From positions 1 to 5,178 of the forward strand of contig JAITSW010000174.1 in NCBI GenBank assembly GCA_031287505.1: DNA of 5,178 bases, read 5' to 3'. Position numbers and translations under genes: made by a program. Position 1 is the first letter of the stretch, and each line of letters starts with the position of its first letter. Shown in pieces: positions 1-5,178 of the stretch. The DNA comes from Propionibacteriaceae bacterium. Its GTDB lineage: Bacteria > Actinomycetota > Actinomycetes > Propionibacteriales > Propionibacteriaceae. The notes beneath the pieces are model-generated. The model was not told the DNA's origin and did not search any database. It saw nothing but the letters and a program-made list of their open reading frames with translations.

Positions 1-17
1 TGTCGTTGGTTGGGGCG

Positions 18-46
18 TTGAGGCAGCGCCTACGGTTTCTTATGTC
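18..46 (+). promoter_or_regulatory. weak sigma70-like promoter candidate for the MerR gene
   Basis: TTGAGG at 18-23 and TATGTC at 41-46 are separated by 17 bases. The first matches four of six -35 consensus positions. The second matches only three of six -10 positions and lacks the conserved final T. A start near base 53 would give a leader of about 33 bases carrying the Shine-Dalgarno site at 76-80. An imperfect 6-bp hairpin (14-19 with 25-30, including one G-T pair) overlaps it. Bases 2-70 are also open in one frame, so this could instead be the tail of an upstream gene. The MerR gene may therefore be read from a promoter further upstream. Confidence 0.22.
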
Positions 47-75
47 GGGGGCAGCCGACGGATCACTTGAACTTC

Positions 76-80
76 GGAGG
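76..80 (+). promoter_or_regulatory. Shine-Dalgarno site of the MerR gene
   Basis: GGAGG lies five bases before the ATG at 86, a near-ideal ribosome binding site that decides the start of the regulator gene. It contrasts with the two downstream genes, gcvP and the YihY gene, which show no convincing Shine-Dalgarno site. Confidence 0.8.
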
Positions 81-85
81 ACGCA

Positions 86-631
86 ATGGACGTGTCTAGC
101 GCTGAGCGAAATGCTGCTGGCAATCAAGATGCGCTTTTTGACGGAGACTTTTCCCCACTGCCGGCCGATGAAGGCTACCGCGGGCCGATTGCCTGCCAGG
201 CGGCCGACATCACCTATCGGCAGCTTGATTATTGGGCACGCACCGGTTTGGTGATTCCGTCCATTCAGAGGGCTGGCGGCTCTGGCACCCAGCGTCTTTA
301 CAGTTTCCGCGATTTACTCTTGCTGAAGGTCATCAAGCGGCTTCTCACCGCTGGCGTCTCTTTGCAGCAAATTCGAATTGCGATTGACCATGTGCGGGCT
401 AGGGGAGTGGTGAATATCACCGAGGTCACGCTTGTCAGCGATGGCGCTTCGGTGTACGAGTGCACTACCGACAACGAGATCGTCGACCTCCTAAAAGGCG
501 GCCAAGGCATGTTTGCTATCGGCTTAGGCCAGGTTTGGCGCGATATTGAGGGAGTCTTGGCTGAGCTTCCCCGCGAAGCTCCGACAGAGCATGGCTCTTT
601 CGAGCCGGTGGTTTTGCGCGCAGTCTCTTAG
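86..631 (+). CDS. MerR family transcriptional regulator (Rv1830-like)
   Basis: A 181-residue cytoplasmic DNA-binding regulator. A variable leader of about 30 residues precedes the MerR winged helix-turn-helix at about 34-105. Visible there are ITYRQLDYWARTGLV (42-56), the equivalent of the usual 'YYxxxGLL' recognition region with Trp in place of the second Tyr, the wing GSGTQRLYSF (65-74), and the helices RDLLLLKVIKRLLTAGVSLQQI (75-96). The C-terminal part (about 108-161) is short and has SDGASVYEC and LLKGGQGMFAI. The only cysteines are C37 and C126, so a MerR-type metal-binding loop is not apparent. From family knowledge, it resembles the mycobacterial Rv1830 type, which lies near the glycine decarboxylase gene there, and gcvP follows here 41 bases after the stop. 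Start choice rests on GGAGG five bases upstream. The target is unknown: it could regulate gcvP, itself, or growth and division genes as proposed for Rv1830. The family call is firm; the orthology is from memory. Confidence 0.9.
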   Translation: MDVSSAERNAAGNQDALFDGDFSPLPADEGYRGPIACQAADITYRQLDYWARTGLVIPSIQRAGGSGTQRLYSFRDLLLLKVIKRLLTAGVSLQQIRIAIDHVRARGVVNITEVTLVSDGASVYECTTDNEIVDLLKGGQGMFAIGLGQVWRDIEGVLAELPREAPTEHGSFEPVVLRAVS

Positions 632-660
632 GGGTAGCTCATTCTTCTTAGTTCGTCTAG

Positions 661-673
661 TAAATTGGCCGTG
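661..673 (+). promoter_or_regulatory. -10 element and predicted leaderless start of gcvP
   Basis: TAAATT at 661-666 fits the actinobacterial TANNNT -10 pattern. Its last T is six bases from the GTG at 673, so initiation at the normal distance would place the first RNA base on the start codon itself. No purine-rich Shine-Dalgarno site exists in the 41-base gap. I do not see a good -35 hexamer at the expected distance (around 638-643), so the assignment rests on the -10 geometry and on the identical arrangement before the YihY gene. Confidence 0.45.
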
Positions 674-3474
674 TGAGAGATTTCGCTACGCGGCATATTG
701 GCCCTTCTGCTTTAGACCAACAGCACATGCTGGGCACTCTGGGATTTCAAACCCTTGACGATCTCGTTGACGCCGCCATCCCGAGCGGTATTCGCGATCG
801 GCGGCATTCCGCATTGCCGCAAACGTATGGAGAACACCAGGTTCTGGCGCAGATGCGAAAACTGGCCGGGCGAAACAATCCGCTGCGGTCGCTGATTGGC
901 TACGGGTTTTATGGGTCGGTCACCCCGGCAGTCATCCGCCGCTTGGTGTTAGAAAACCCGGCTTGGTATACCGCCTATACACCCTACCAACCCGAGATCA
1001 GCCAAGGCCGTCTGGAAGTCTTAATGAGCTTCCAGACGATGGTTGCCGACCTGACCGGTCTAGACGCCGCCAGCGCTTCTTTGCTGGACGAAGCTACCGC
1101 CGTCGCAGAGGCCGTGAGCCTAGCCCGTCGGCAAGTCCGCAAGGGTTCTGTTGCCGTTGTCGATAATGGGCTACTGCCCCAAAACTACGATGTCTTGCAT
1201 ACCCGCGCCAGCGTCAGCGATATTGGGCTGGTCCGGGCCGAAGACGACATTGTCGCGGCCATCGAAGCCAATGACGTCTTCGCAGTTGTGGTGCAAGTCC
1301 CCAGCTCTGATGGCAAGCTTTTCAGTGCCGCCGAGCTTGAGGGGATCGCGAACGCCGCCCACGCCAAGGGGGCATTGCTGATTGCCGCCTGCGATATCAT
1401 GGCGCTTACCCTCATAGAATCTCCGGCCTCCTGGGGTGCCGACATAGCGGTGGGTTCGACGCAGCGCTTCGGGACTCCGCTCTTTTTCGGTGGCCCGCAT
1501 GCCGCGTATATTGCCGTGCGGGAGTCATTGATTCGCCAGCTTCCCGGGCGCCTAATTGGCCTTACCAAGGATGCTTTCAACCAACCTGCTTTGCGGCTAG
1601 CCTTACAGACGCGCGAGCAGCATATCCGTCGCGAAAAGGCAACCTCCAATATCTGCACCGCGCAGGTGCTGCTGGCCGTCGTCGCAACGCTTTACGCGGT
1701 CTATCACGGCCCCGAAGGCCTACGGGAAATCGCGCAGGCGATTCACTCCAAGGCAAAGCGTCTAGCTGCCGCTCTGGCTGCAAAGGGTTTCCACATCAAG
1801 AATGAGAGCTTCTTCGACACGATCACCGTCTGGGCGCCAGGCCGCGCCGAGGAAATCGTCGATAAGGCCCATGATCTTGGCTTTCATTTATGCCTTGTCT
1901 CCGAGGACGAAATTGGAATTTCTGTGGGAGAGGACGTGACTGTTGCCGATCTGGCCCGGGTGGCAAGGGCATTTGATGCCGAAATCACCCGCAAAGAACT
2001 CGGCAACCTCAATGGCCACAATCGCGAAGTTGACTACCTGCGGCACCCGGTGTTTAACGAATACCACTGCGAAAGCGAATTCACGCGCTACGTCACGCGC
2101 CTGGCCAAGCGCGATTTCGCCTTAGACGCCGGCATGATTCCCCTTGGCTCGTGCACGATGAAGCTTAATGCCGCATCCCTTATGGAACCTATCTCTTACC
2201 CGGGCTTTGCCAATTTGCACCCGTTCGCCCCAGTTGAGGACGCGATGGGTTACGTCACCATGATTGGAGAGCTCTCTGAGTGGCTGGCTGATCTGACCGG
2301 CTACGACGAGGTTTCGATTGCCCCCAACGCAGGCAGCCAGGGCGAGTTTGCCGGCTTGCTGGCTATCCGGGCGTATCATCAGGCGAATGGGGGAGCCGGG
2401 CGCGATATTTGCTTGCTTCCAACTTCTGCGCACGGCACCAACGCGGCGTCTGCCGCTATGGCCGGTTTCAAAGTGGTTCAGGTAGCCACCGCCGAAGACG
2501 GCTCGGTCGATTTGGATGACCTGGACGTGCAGATTGCCAAATACCGGGGACGCATTGCAGCCATAATGGTGACCTATCCGTCCACCCATGGTGTTTATGA
2601 GGATACGATCTTGGAGATCGGGAAGCGGGTTCATGCTGCCGGCGGTCAGGTCTATGTTGACGGTGCCAACTTGAATGCGTTGATGGGTCTGGCCGCGCCT
2701 GGCGATTTCGGAGCCGACGTATCGCACCTCAACCTCCACAAGACCTTTGCAATGCCCCACGGTGGCGGCGGGCCGGGTGTGGGGCCGGTGGCAGTCAAAG
2801 AGCACCTCGCACCCTATCTCGTCGACCTACCGCTGACGTCAGCGCCATTTGGCTCAGCCGGGCTCTTGCCGATTTCATACGGATTCTTGCTGATGCTGGG
2901 TGGAGCCGGGTTGAGGCAAGCCTCGGAGGTGGCAATCCTCAACGCAAATTACGTGGCCAAACGCCTAGACGGCAAATTCCCCGTCCTATATAAGGGACAG
3001 AGGGGATTGGTGGCGCACGAGTGTATTCTCGATCTTCGCGAGATCACCCACCGCACTCACATCACGGTGGACGATGTGGCCAAACGCCTGATCGATTATG
3101 GCTTCCATGCGCCGACGATGAGCTTCCCGGTCGCGGGGACTTTGATGGTCGAACCCACCGAATCTGAATCTCTAGCCGAGCTTGACCGCTTCTGTGACGC
3201 GATGCTTGCTATTAGCGATGAGATCGCGCAGGTTGAGCGGGGAGCGTGGCCAACTGATGACAACCCGTTGGTGAATGCGCCGCATCCGCTACATGCCATC
3301 GGTGCCGACGAATGGACGCACCCATATTCGCGCACCACCGCCGCCTTCCCGGAAAGTGCCTACCCAGGAGCTCCCGGAACGCACACCCACGATAAGTACT
3401 GGGCATCCGTCGCAAGAGTAGACGGGGTATTCGGCGACCGGAACTTTATCGGCACGTGGCCAGTGGCGCGGTAA
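673..3474 (+). CDS. gcvP: Glycine dehydrogenase (decarboxylating), P-protein
   Basis: A 933-residue PLP enzyme, the decarboxylating P-protein of the glycine cleavage system. It releases CO2 from glycine and passes the aminomethyl group to the lipoyl arm of the H protein, in the cytoplasm. The N-terminal half (about 3-430) shows the RHIGPS opening, GYGFYG (76-81), YTPYQPEISQGR (102-113), GSTQRFG (261-267) and QHIRREKATSNIC (316-328). The C-terminal half carries GSCTMKLN (492-499), GSQGEFAGLLAIRAYH (from 554), SAHGTN (585-590, H587), VDGANLNA (from 662, D663) and the PLP-lysine motif NLHKTFAMPHGGGGPG with K690. Length and motif order match the usual single-chain bacterial form of about 950 residues, with no frameshift or missing catalytic residue. 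The GTG start is the only sensible one: an in-frame TAA lies at 661-663, and MRDFATRHIGP fits the family N-terminus. Translation is probably leaderless. The H, T and L partners must be encoded elsewhere. Confidence 0.97.
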   Translation: MRDFATRHIGPSALDQQHMLGTLGFQTLDDLVDAAIPSGIRDRRHSALPQTYGEHQVLAQMRKLAGRNNPLRSLIGYGFYGSVTPAVIRRLVLENPAWYTAYTPYQPEISQGRLEVLMSFQTMVADLTGLDAASASLLDEATAVAEAVSLARRQVRKGSVAVVDNGLLPQNYDVLHTRASVSDIGLVRAEDDIVAAIEANDVFAVVVQVPSSDGKLFSAAELEGIANAAHAKGALLIAACDIMALTLIESPASWGADIAVGSTQRFGTPLFFGGPHAAYIAVRESLIRQLPGRLIGLTKDAFNQPALRLALQTREQHIRREKATSNICTAQVLLAVVATLYAVYHGPEGLREIAQAIHSKAKRLAAALAAKGFHIKNESFFDTITVWAPGRAEEIVDKAHDLGFHLCLVSEDEIGISVGEDVTVADLARVARAFDAEITRKELGNLNGHNREVDYLRHPVFNEYHCESEFTRYVTRLAKRDFALDAGMIPLGSCTMKLNAASLMEPISYPGFANLHPFAPVEDAMGYVTMIGELSEWLADLTGYDEVSIAPNAGSQGEFAGLLAIRAYHQANGGAGRDICLLPTSAHGTNAASAAMAGFKVVQVATAEDGSVDLDDLDVQIAKYRGRIAAIMVTYPSTHGVYEDTILEIGKRVHAAGGQVYVDGANLNALMGLAAPGDFGADVSHLNLHKTFAMPHGGGGPGVGPVAVKEHLAPYLVDLPLTSAPFGSAGLLPISYGFLLMLGGAGLRQASEVAILNANYVAKRLDGKFPVLYKGQRGLVAHECILDLREITHRTHITVDDVAKRLIDYGFHAPTMSFPVAGTLMVEPTESESLAELDRFCDAMLAISDEIAQVERGAWPTDDNPLVNAPHPLHAIGADEWTHPYSRTTAAFPESAYPGAPGTHTHDKYWASVARVDGVFGDRNFIGTWPVAR

Positions 3475-3489
3475 CGCAGAGCCAAATTG

Positions 3490-3511
3490 CGCCATTCTGG
3501 CGTTGATCAAC
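3490..3511. repeat. two abutting palindromes upstream of the YihY gene
   Basis: CGCCATTCTGGCG at 3490-3502 is a 5-bp inverted repeat with a 3-base centre. GTTGATCAAC at 3502-3511 is a perfect 10-bp palindrome sharing one base with it. Relative to the predicted start at 3547, the second covers about -45 to -36, where an operator or activator site could lie. The first could also be a weak hairpin at the end of the gcvP transcript, 16 bases past its stop, but no T-run follows, so it is not a convincing intrinsic terminator. Confidence 0.35.
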
Positions 3512-3534
3512 CGGGCGCATCGGGCCAACACCTC

Positions 3535-3547
3535 TAAAGTGGAAACA
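3535..3547 (+). promoter_or_regulatory. -10 element and predicted leaderless start of the YihY gene
   Basis: TAAAGT at 3535-3540 fits TANNNT, and its last T is six bases before the ATG at 3547, the same spacing as at gcvP. Initiation would then fall on the A of the start codon. The short GTGGA just before the ATG is too close and too weak to be a standard Shine-Dalgarno site. No clear -35 hexamer is seen near 3512-3517. Confidence 0.45.
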
Positions 3548-4590
3548 TGCGTCGATGGCTTAGACGGGTTTATCGAAACCCGGTAGTGGCTCATCTACTG
3601 CGTGCCATTGACAGATATAACACGCGATTGGGTGCAAATTTTGCGGCAAGTATCGCATACTATTCGGTGCTTTCCCTCGTCCCGGTATTGATGTTGGTCT
3701 TTTCCGCGTTGGGGCTGACACTCAAGGTCGTACAGCCGGATCTGCTGGCGCAGTTTAAAGCCGCGGTCGACAGCACTTTGGAATCAGAGATTGAACTTGC
3801 GCGGCAGATAAACGACGTCATCGACAAGAGCCTGGACAACTGGGCGCTTATCGGGGTTCTTGGTGTTCTTATCGCGTTATGGACGGGATCAGCTTGGATG
3901 GGCGCACTCAAAAGAGCTGTCCGCGTGCAGTTGCGCCCGCTCTTGGGAAAGCCGGAAGGCAAACTGCCGTTGCCGCTGGACATTCTTGCAAACCTCGGCA
4001 TTTTGATCGTCTTGGTCGTCGGCGTGCTGATCACTTTCCTCGCTATGTGGCTCACGCTCTCTCTTGGGGCGCAGATTGGTTTCCCCAAAACAATCTCTGT
4101 GCTTACCTCTGTGGTAGCTGGGACACTGCTCTTTTGGCTCATGCTGCGCATCTTCGCCGTCGACCCACCACCTCGCGTGGCACTTTGGGAGGGTTCAATT
4201 CTCGGCGCGGCCGGGTTGGGTGTCTTGCAGCTAGTCGCCACCGAGCTCGTTACCCTGCTTTCCCATAACCTCACCGTCATCGGTTTCGGAGCGGCTTTCG
4301 CCTGGATATTCATCTTAATGCTGTTCATGAATCTCTTCGCCTCCTTGATTTTGCTGGTGGCTGCCTGGGTGGGAACATGGGAAGACCGCGCCACCAGCAA
4401 GTCCGCCAATGAAGACACCGACGAAGTGCCAATCTTGGAGTCTGCCGAAAAGGCCGAAGACCACGTCCTAGTCGAGGTCGCCGAAAAATCAATGGGTATC
4501 GGCATGGCCTCCGGTTATGCCCTGGGTGCCGCCACAGGCGTCGGTCTTGGCGCCCTATTGGCGTGGCTGGCTTCCAGGCGATCTAAATGA
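3547..4590 (+). CDS. YihY/BrkB family inner membrane protein
   Basis: A 347-residue polytopic membrane protein of the YihY/virulence factor BrkB (formerly 'ribonuclease BN') family, whose biochemical role is not settled; the RNase name came from a misassignment. The basic N-terminus is followed by the family signature around NFAASIAYYSVLSLVPVLM (31-49). Hydrophobic segments by eye are at about 36-58, 99-120, 146-172, 183-204, 213-235 and 245-275, the six expected. FAVDPPPRVALWEGS (203-217) fits the family's conserved 'P...W....GA' stretch before the fifth segment. After the core come an acidic linker (about 279-315) and a glycine- and alanine-rich seventh hydrophobic segment (317-341) ending in RRSK, which the basic family fold does not require. 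The ATG at 3547 gives a complete N-terminus and lies six bases after a TAAAGT hexamer. It lies 72 bases past gcvP but probably has its own promoter. A role in export or the envelope is only inference. Confidence 0.88.
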   Translation: MRRWLRRVYRNPVVAHLLRAIDRYNTRLGANFAASIAYYSVLSLVPVLMLVFSALGLTLKVVQPDLLAQFKAAVDSTLESEIELARQINDVIDKSLDNWALIGVLGVLIALWTGSAWMGALKRAVRVQLRPLLGKPEGKLPLPLDILANLGILIVLVVGVLITFLAMWLTLSLGAQIGFPKTISVLTSVVAGTLLFWLMLRIFAVDPPPRVALWEGSILGAAGLGVLQLVATELVTLLSHNLTVIGFGAAFAWIFILMLFMNLFASLILLVAAWVGTWEDRATSKSANEDTDEVPILESAEKAEDHVLVEVAEKSMGIGMASGYALGAATGVGLGALLAWLASRRSK

Positions 4591-4627
4591 CTTTGCCGCA
4601 GCCCGCCGGAAAGCGTCCCCAAAGGTT

Positions 4628-4678
4628 CTGCGCAGTGTAAAACCCGCGCAAGTACTTGCGATACCACCTCTTGCGCAA
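4628..4678. repeat. three evenly spaced palindromes in the convergent gap
   Basis: CTGCGCAG (4628-4635), CGCAAGTACTTGCG (4647-4660, a perfect 14-bp palindrome) and TTGCGCAA (4671-4678) have centres 22 and 21 bases apart, about two helical turns each. The outer two share the core TGCGCA, and the middle one repeats CGCAAG/CTTGCG. The arrangement can fold in several exclusive ways, for example the middle palindrome alone, or GCGCAAG (4646-4652) with CTTGCGC (4670-4676). It may be a terminator, a protein-binding array, or both. Confidence 0.6.
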
Positions 4679-4682
4679 AGGG
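4639..4682 (-). terminator. probable intrinsic terminator of the phosphofructokinase gene
   Basis: Read on the minus strand, GCGCAAG (4676-4670) pairs with CTTGCGC (4652-4646) as a 7-bp stem. It can be extended by CCC (4682-4680) with GGG (4645-4643) across a 3-base bulge, and is followed directly by TTTT (4642-4639). It begins about 24 bases after the gene's stop. The loop of 17 bases is large, and a competing smaller hairpin (4647-4660) would leave CGGG before the same T-run. On the plus strand no T-run follows, so the YihY gene's own terminator is not identified. Confidence 0.45.
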
Positions 4683-4705
4683 GGCGAAAACAAGATGGAG
4701 TCCTT

Positions 4706-5178
4706 TTAGGCTTCTTCAAGCTCCACAAATTGAATCGGCCTAGGCTGGCCAATCTCATCTAGCAGCTCTTCGAACCATGGCTGGGTAACGTCAAAGGCTT
4801 TGCCGCCTGCAATTCGCTCAAAGGCGATCACCGAAAGCACGTCGCCGTTTTCTTCGTCATGGCCGATAACACCCGACAGACCGGCGAGAGCAGCGTCAAC
4901 TGCGAGATCGCACATGGTGTGAATTAAGTTTAGATCGAAGTCATTTGAGGCAGCCGAGCGGGAGAAGTAGCCGGATTTTTGCACCAGCACCTTTTCGGCG
5001 CGCAGCATGGTGGCGAACTGTTGGCCAAACCACTGGCCGGGGTTGATCTTTTCCAAGCGAACGTGGCCGAAAGCATCCCGCGGGATTTCCTCTTCACGGC
5101 GTTCCAACTCGGCGATAATATCTTCGATGCCCGCGCCTTCAGAAAGGAAGATGTTGGCGTTGCCGTATTCGTCCATGA
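4706..5178 (-). CDS. pfp: PPi-dependent 6-phosphofructokinase, C-terminal part
   Basis: This is the last 156 codons plus stop of pyrophosphate--fructose 6-phosphate 1-phosphotransferase. The gene continues past the right edge, so the Met at 5176 is internal rather than the start. The enzyme reversibly phosphorylates fructose 6-phosphate with PPi in cytoplasmic glycolysis and gluconeogenesis. Numbered from that Met, visible motifs are ANIFLSEGAG (7-16), PRDAFGHVRLEKINPGQWFG (32-51), VQKSGYFSRSA (65-75, probably the counterpart of the fructose 6-phosphate-binding LGxxQRGG region), GVIGHDEENG (102-111) and IAGGKAFDV (122-130). The ending fits the actinobacterial clade of about 400 residues. The N-terminal active-site motifs that separate PPi from ATP use lie outside the window, so donor specificity is inferred from overall resemblance. 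It converges on the YihY gene with a 115-base gap between stops. No internal stop or frameshift is seen. Confidence 0.85.
   Translation of the reverse strand, partial: MDEYGNANIFLSEGAGIEDIIAELERREEEIPRDAFGHVRLEKINPGQWFGQQFATMLRAEKVLVQKSGYFSRSAASNDFDLNLIHTMCDLAVDAALAGLSGVIGHDEENGDVLSVIAFERIAGGKAFDVTQPWFEELLDEIGQPRPIQFVELEEA

Noticed and set aside
14..40. A terminator for an upstream gene (hairpin 14-30 followed by GGTTTCT)
   Set aside because: The stem is only six pairs with one G-T, and the T-rich stretch starts several bases after the stem and is broken, so it is too weak to call.
6..254. An 82-codon plus-strand open frame overlapping the start of the MerR gene
   Set aside because: It runs out of frame through a gene with a clear Shine-Dalgarno site and family match, and has no ribosome site of its own.
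632..672. A glycine riboswitch before gcvP
   Set aside because: The 41-base gap is far too short for a glycine aptamer, and no aptamer-like pairing is visible.
2122..2805. A 227-codon open frame on the minus strand inside gcvP
   Set aside because: It overlaps the most conserved part of GcvP, including the PLP lysine region, and its translation resembles no family I know. Its openness follows from the codon bias of gcvP.
3660..4505. A 281-codon open frame on the minus strand inside the YihY gene
   Set aside because: It is wholly antisense to a well-supported membrane protein gene. Its Ser/Thr/Pro-rich translation looks like a complement artefact and shows no recognisable domain.
4517..4762. 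An 81-codon plus-strand open frame across the convergent gap
   Set aside because: It begins inside the YihY gene, crosses the palindromes and ends inside pfp on the opposite strand. There is no start signal or recognisable protein.

Overview
This window looks like chromosome from an actinobacterium with moderately high GC (judged by eye, not computed). Three things suggest this. The MerR-type regulator is of the Rv1830-like type that lies close to the glycine decarboxylase gene in mycobacteria. The partial gene at the right edge belongs to the PPi-dependent phosphofructokinase clade known from Propionibacterium- and Actinomyces-type bacteria. Two genes also begin without a Shine-Dalgarno site, directly downstream of a TANNNT -10 hexamer, which is the leaderless layout common in Actinobacteria. 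An Actinomycetaceae or Propionibacteriaceae relative is the best guess, but the genus cannot be fixed from this sequence.

Layout, left to right. Bases 1-85 hold no gene I can name, only a weak promoter candidate and a good Shine-Dalgarno site. Bases 86-631 (+) encode a 181-residue MerR-family regulator. After a 41-base gap, bases 673-3474 (+) encode a full-length, intact glycine dehydrogenase (decarboxylating), GcvP, starting at GTG. A 72-base gap with two small palindromes leads to bases 3547-4590 (+), a YihY/BrkB-family polytopic membrane protein with an extra glycine-rich C-terminal segment. A 118-base gap between convergent genes is rich in inverted repeats and probably contains the terminator of the next gene. 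Bases 4706-5178 (-) are the C-terminal part of a PPi-dependent 6-phosphofructokinase that runs off the window.

How the genes relate. GcvP is the P-protein of the glycine cleavage system; the T, H and L proteins are not in the window. The MerR gene is probably the conserved neighbour regulator and may be partly co-transcribed with gcvP, although gcvP appears to have its own leaderless promoter. The membrane protein and the phosphofructokinase have no evident functional link to glycine cleavage. I see no mobile element, CRISPR array, RNA gene or new multi-gene system. The most interesting signals are the matched leaderless promoters and the evenly spaced palindromes in the convergent gap.
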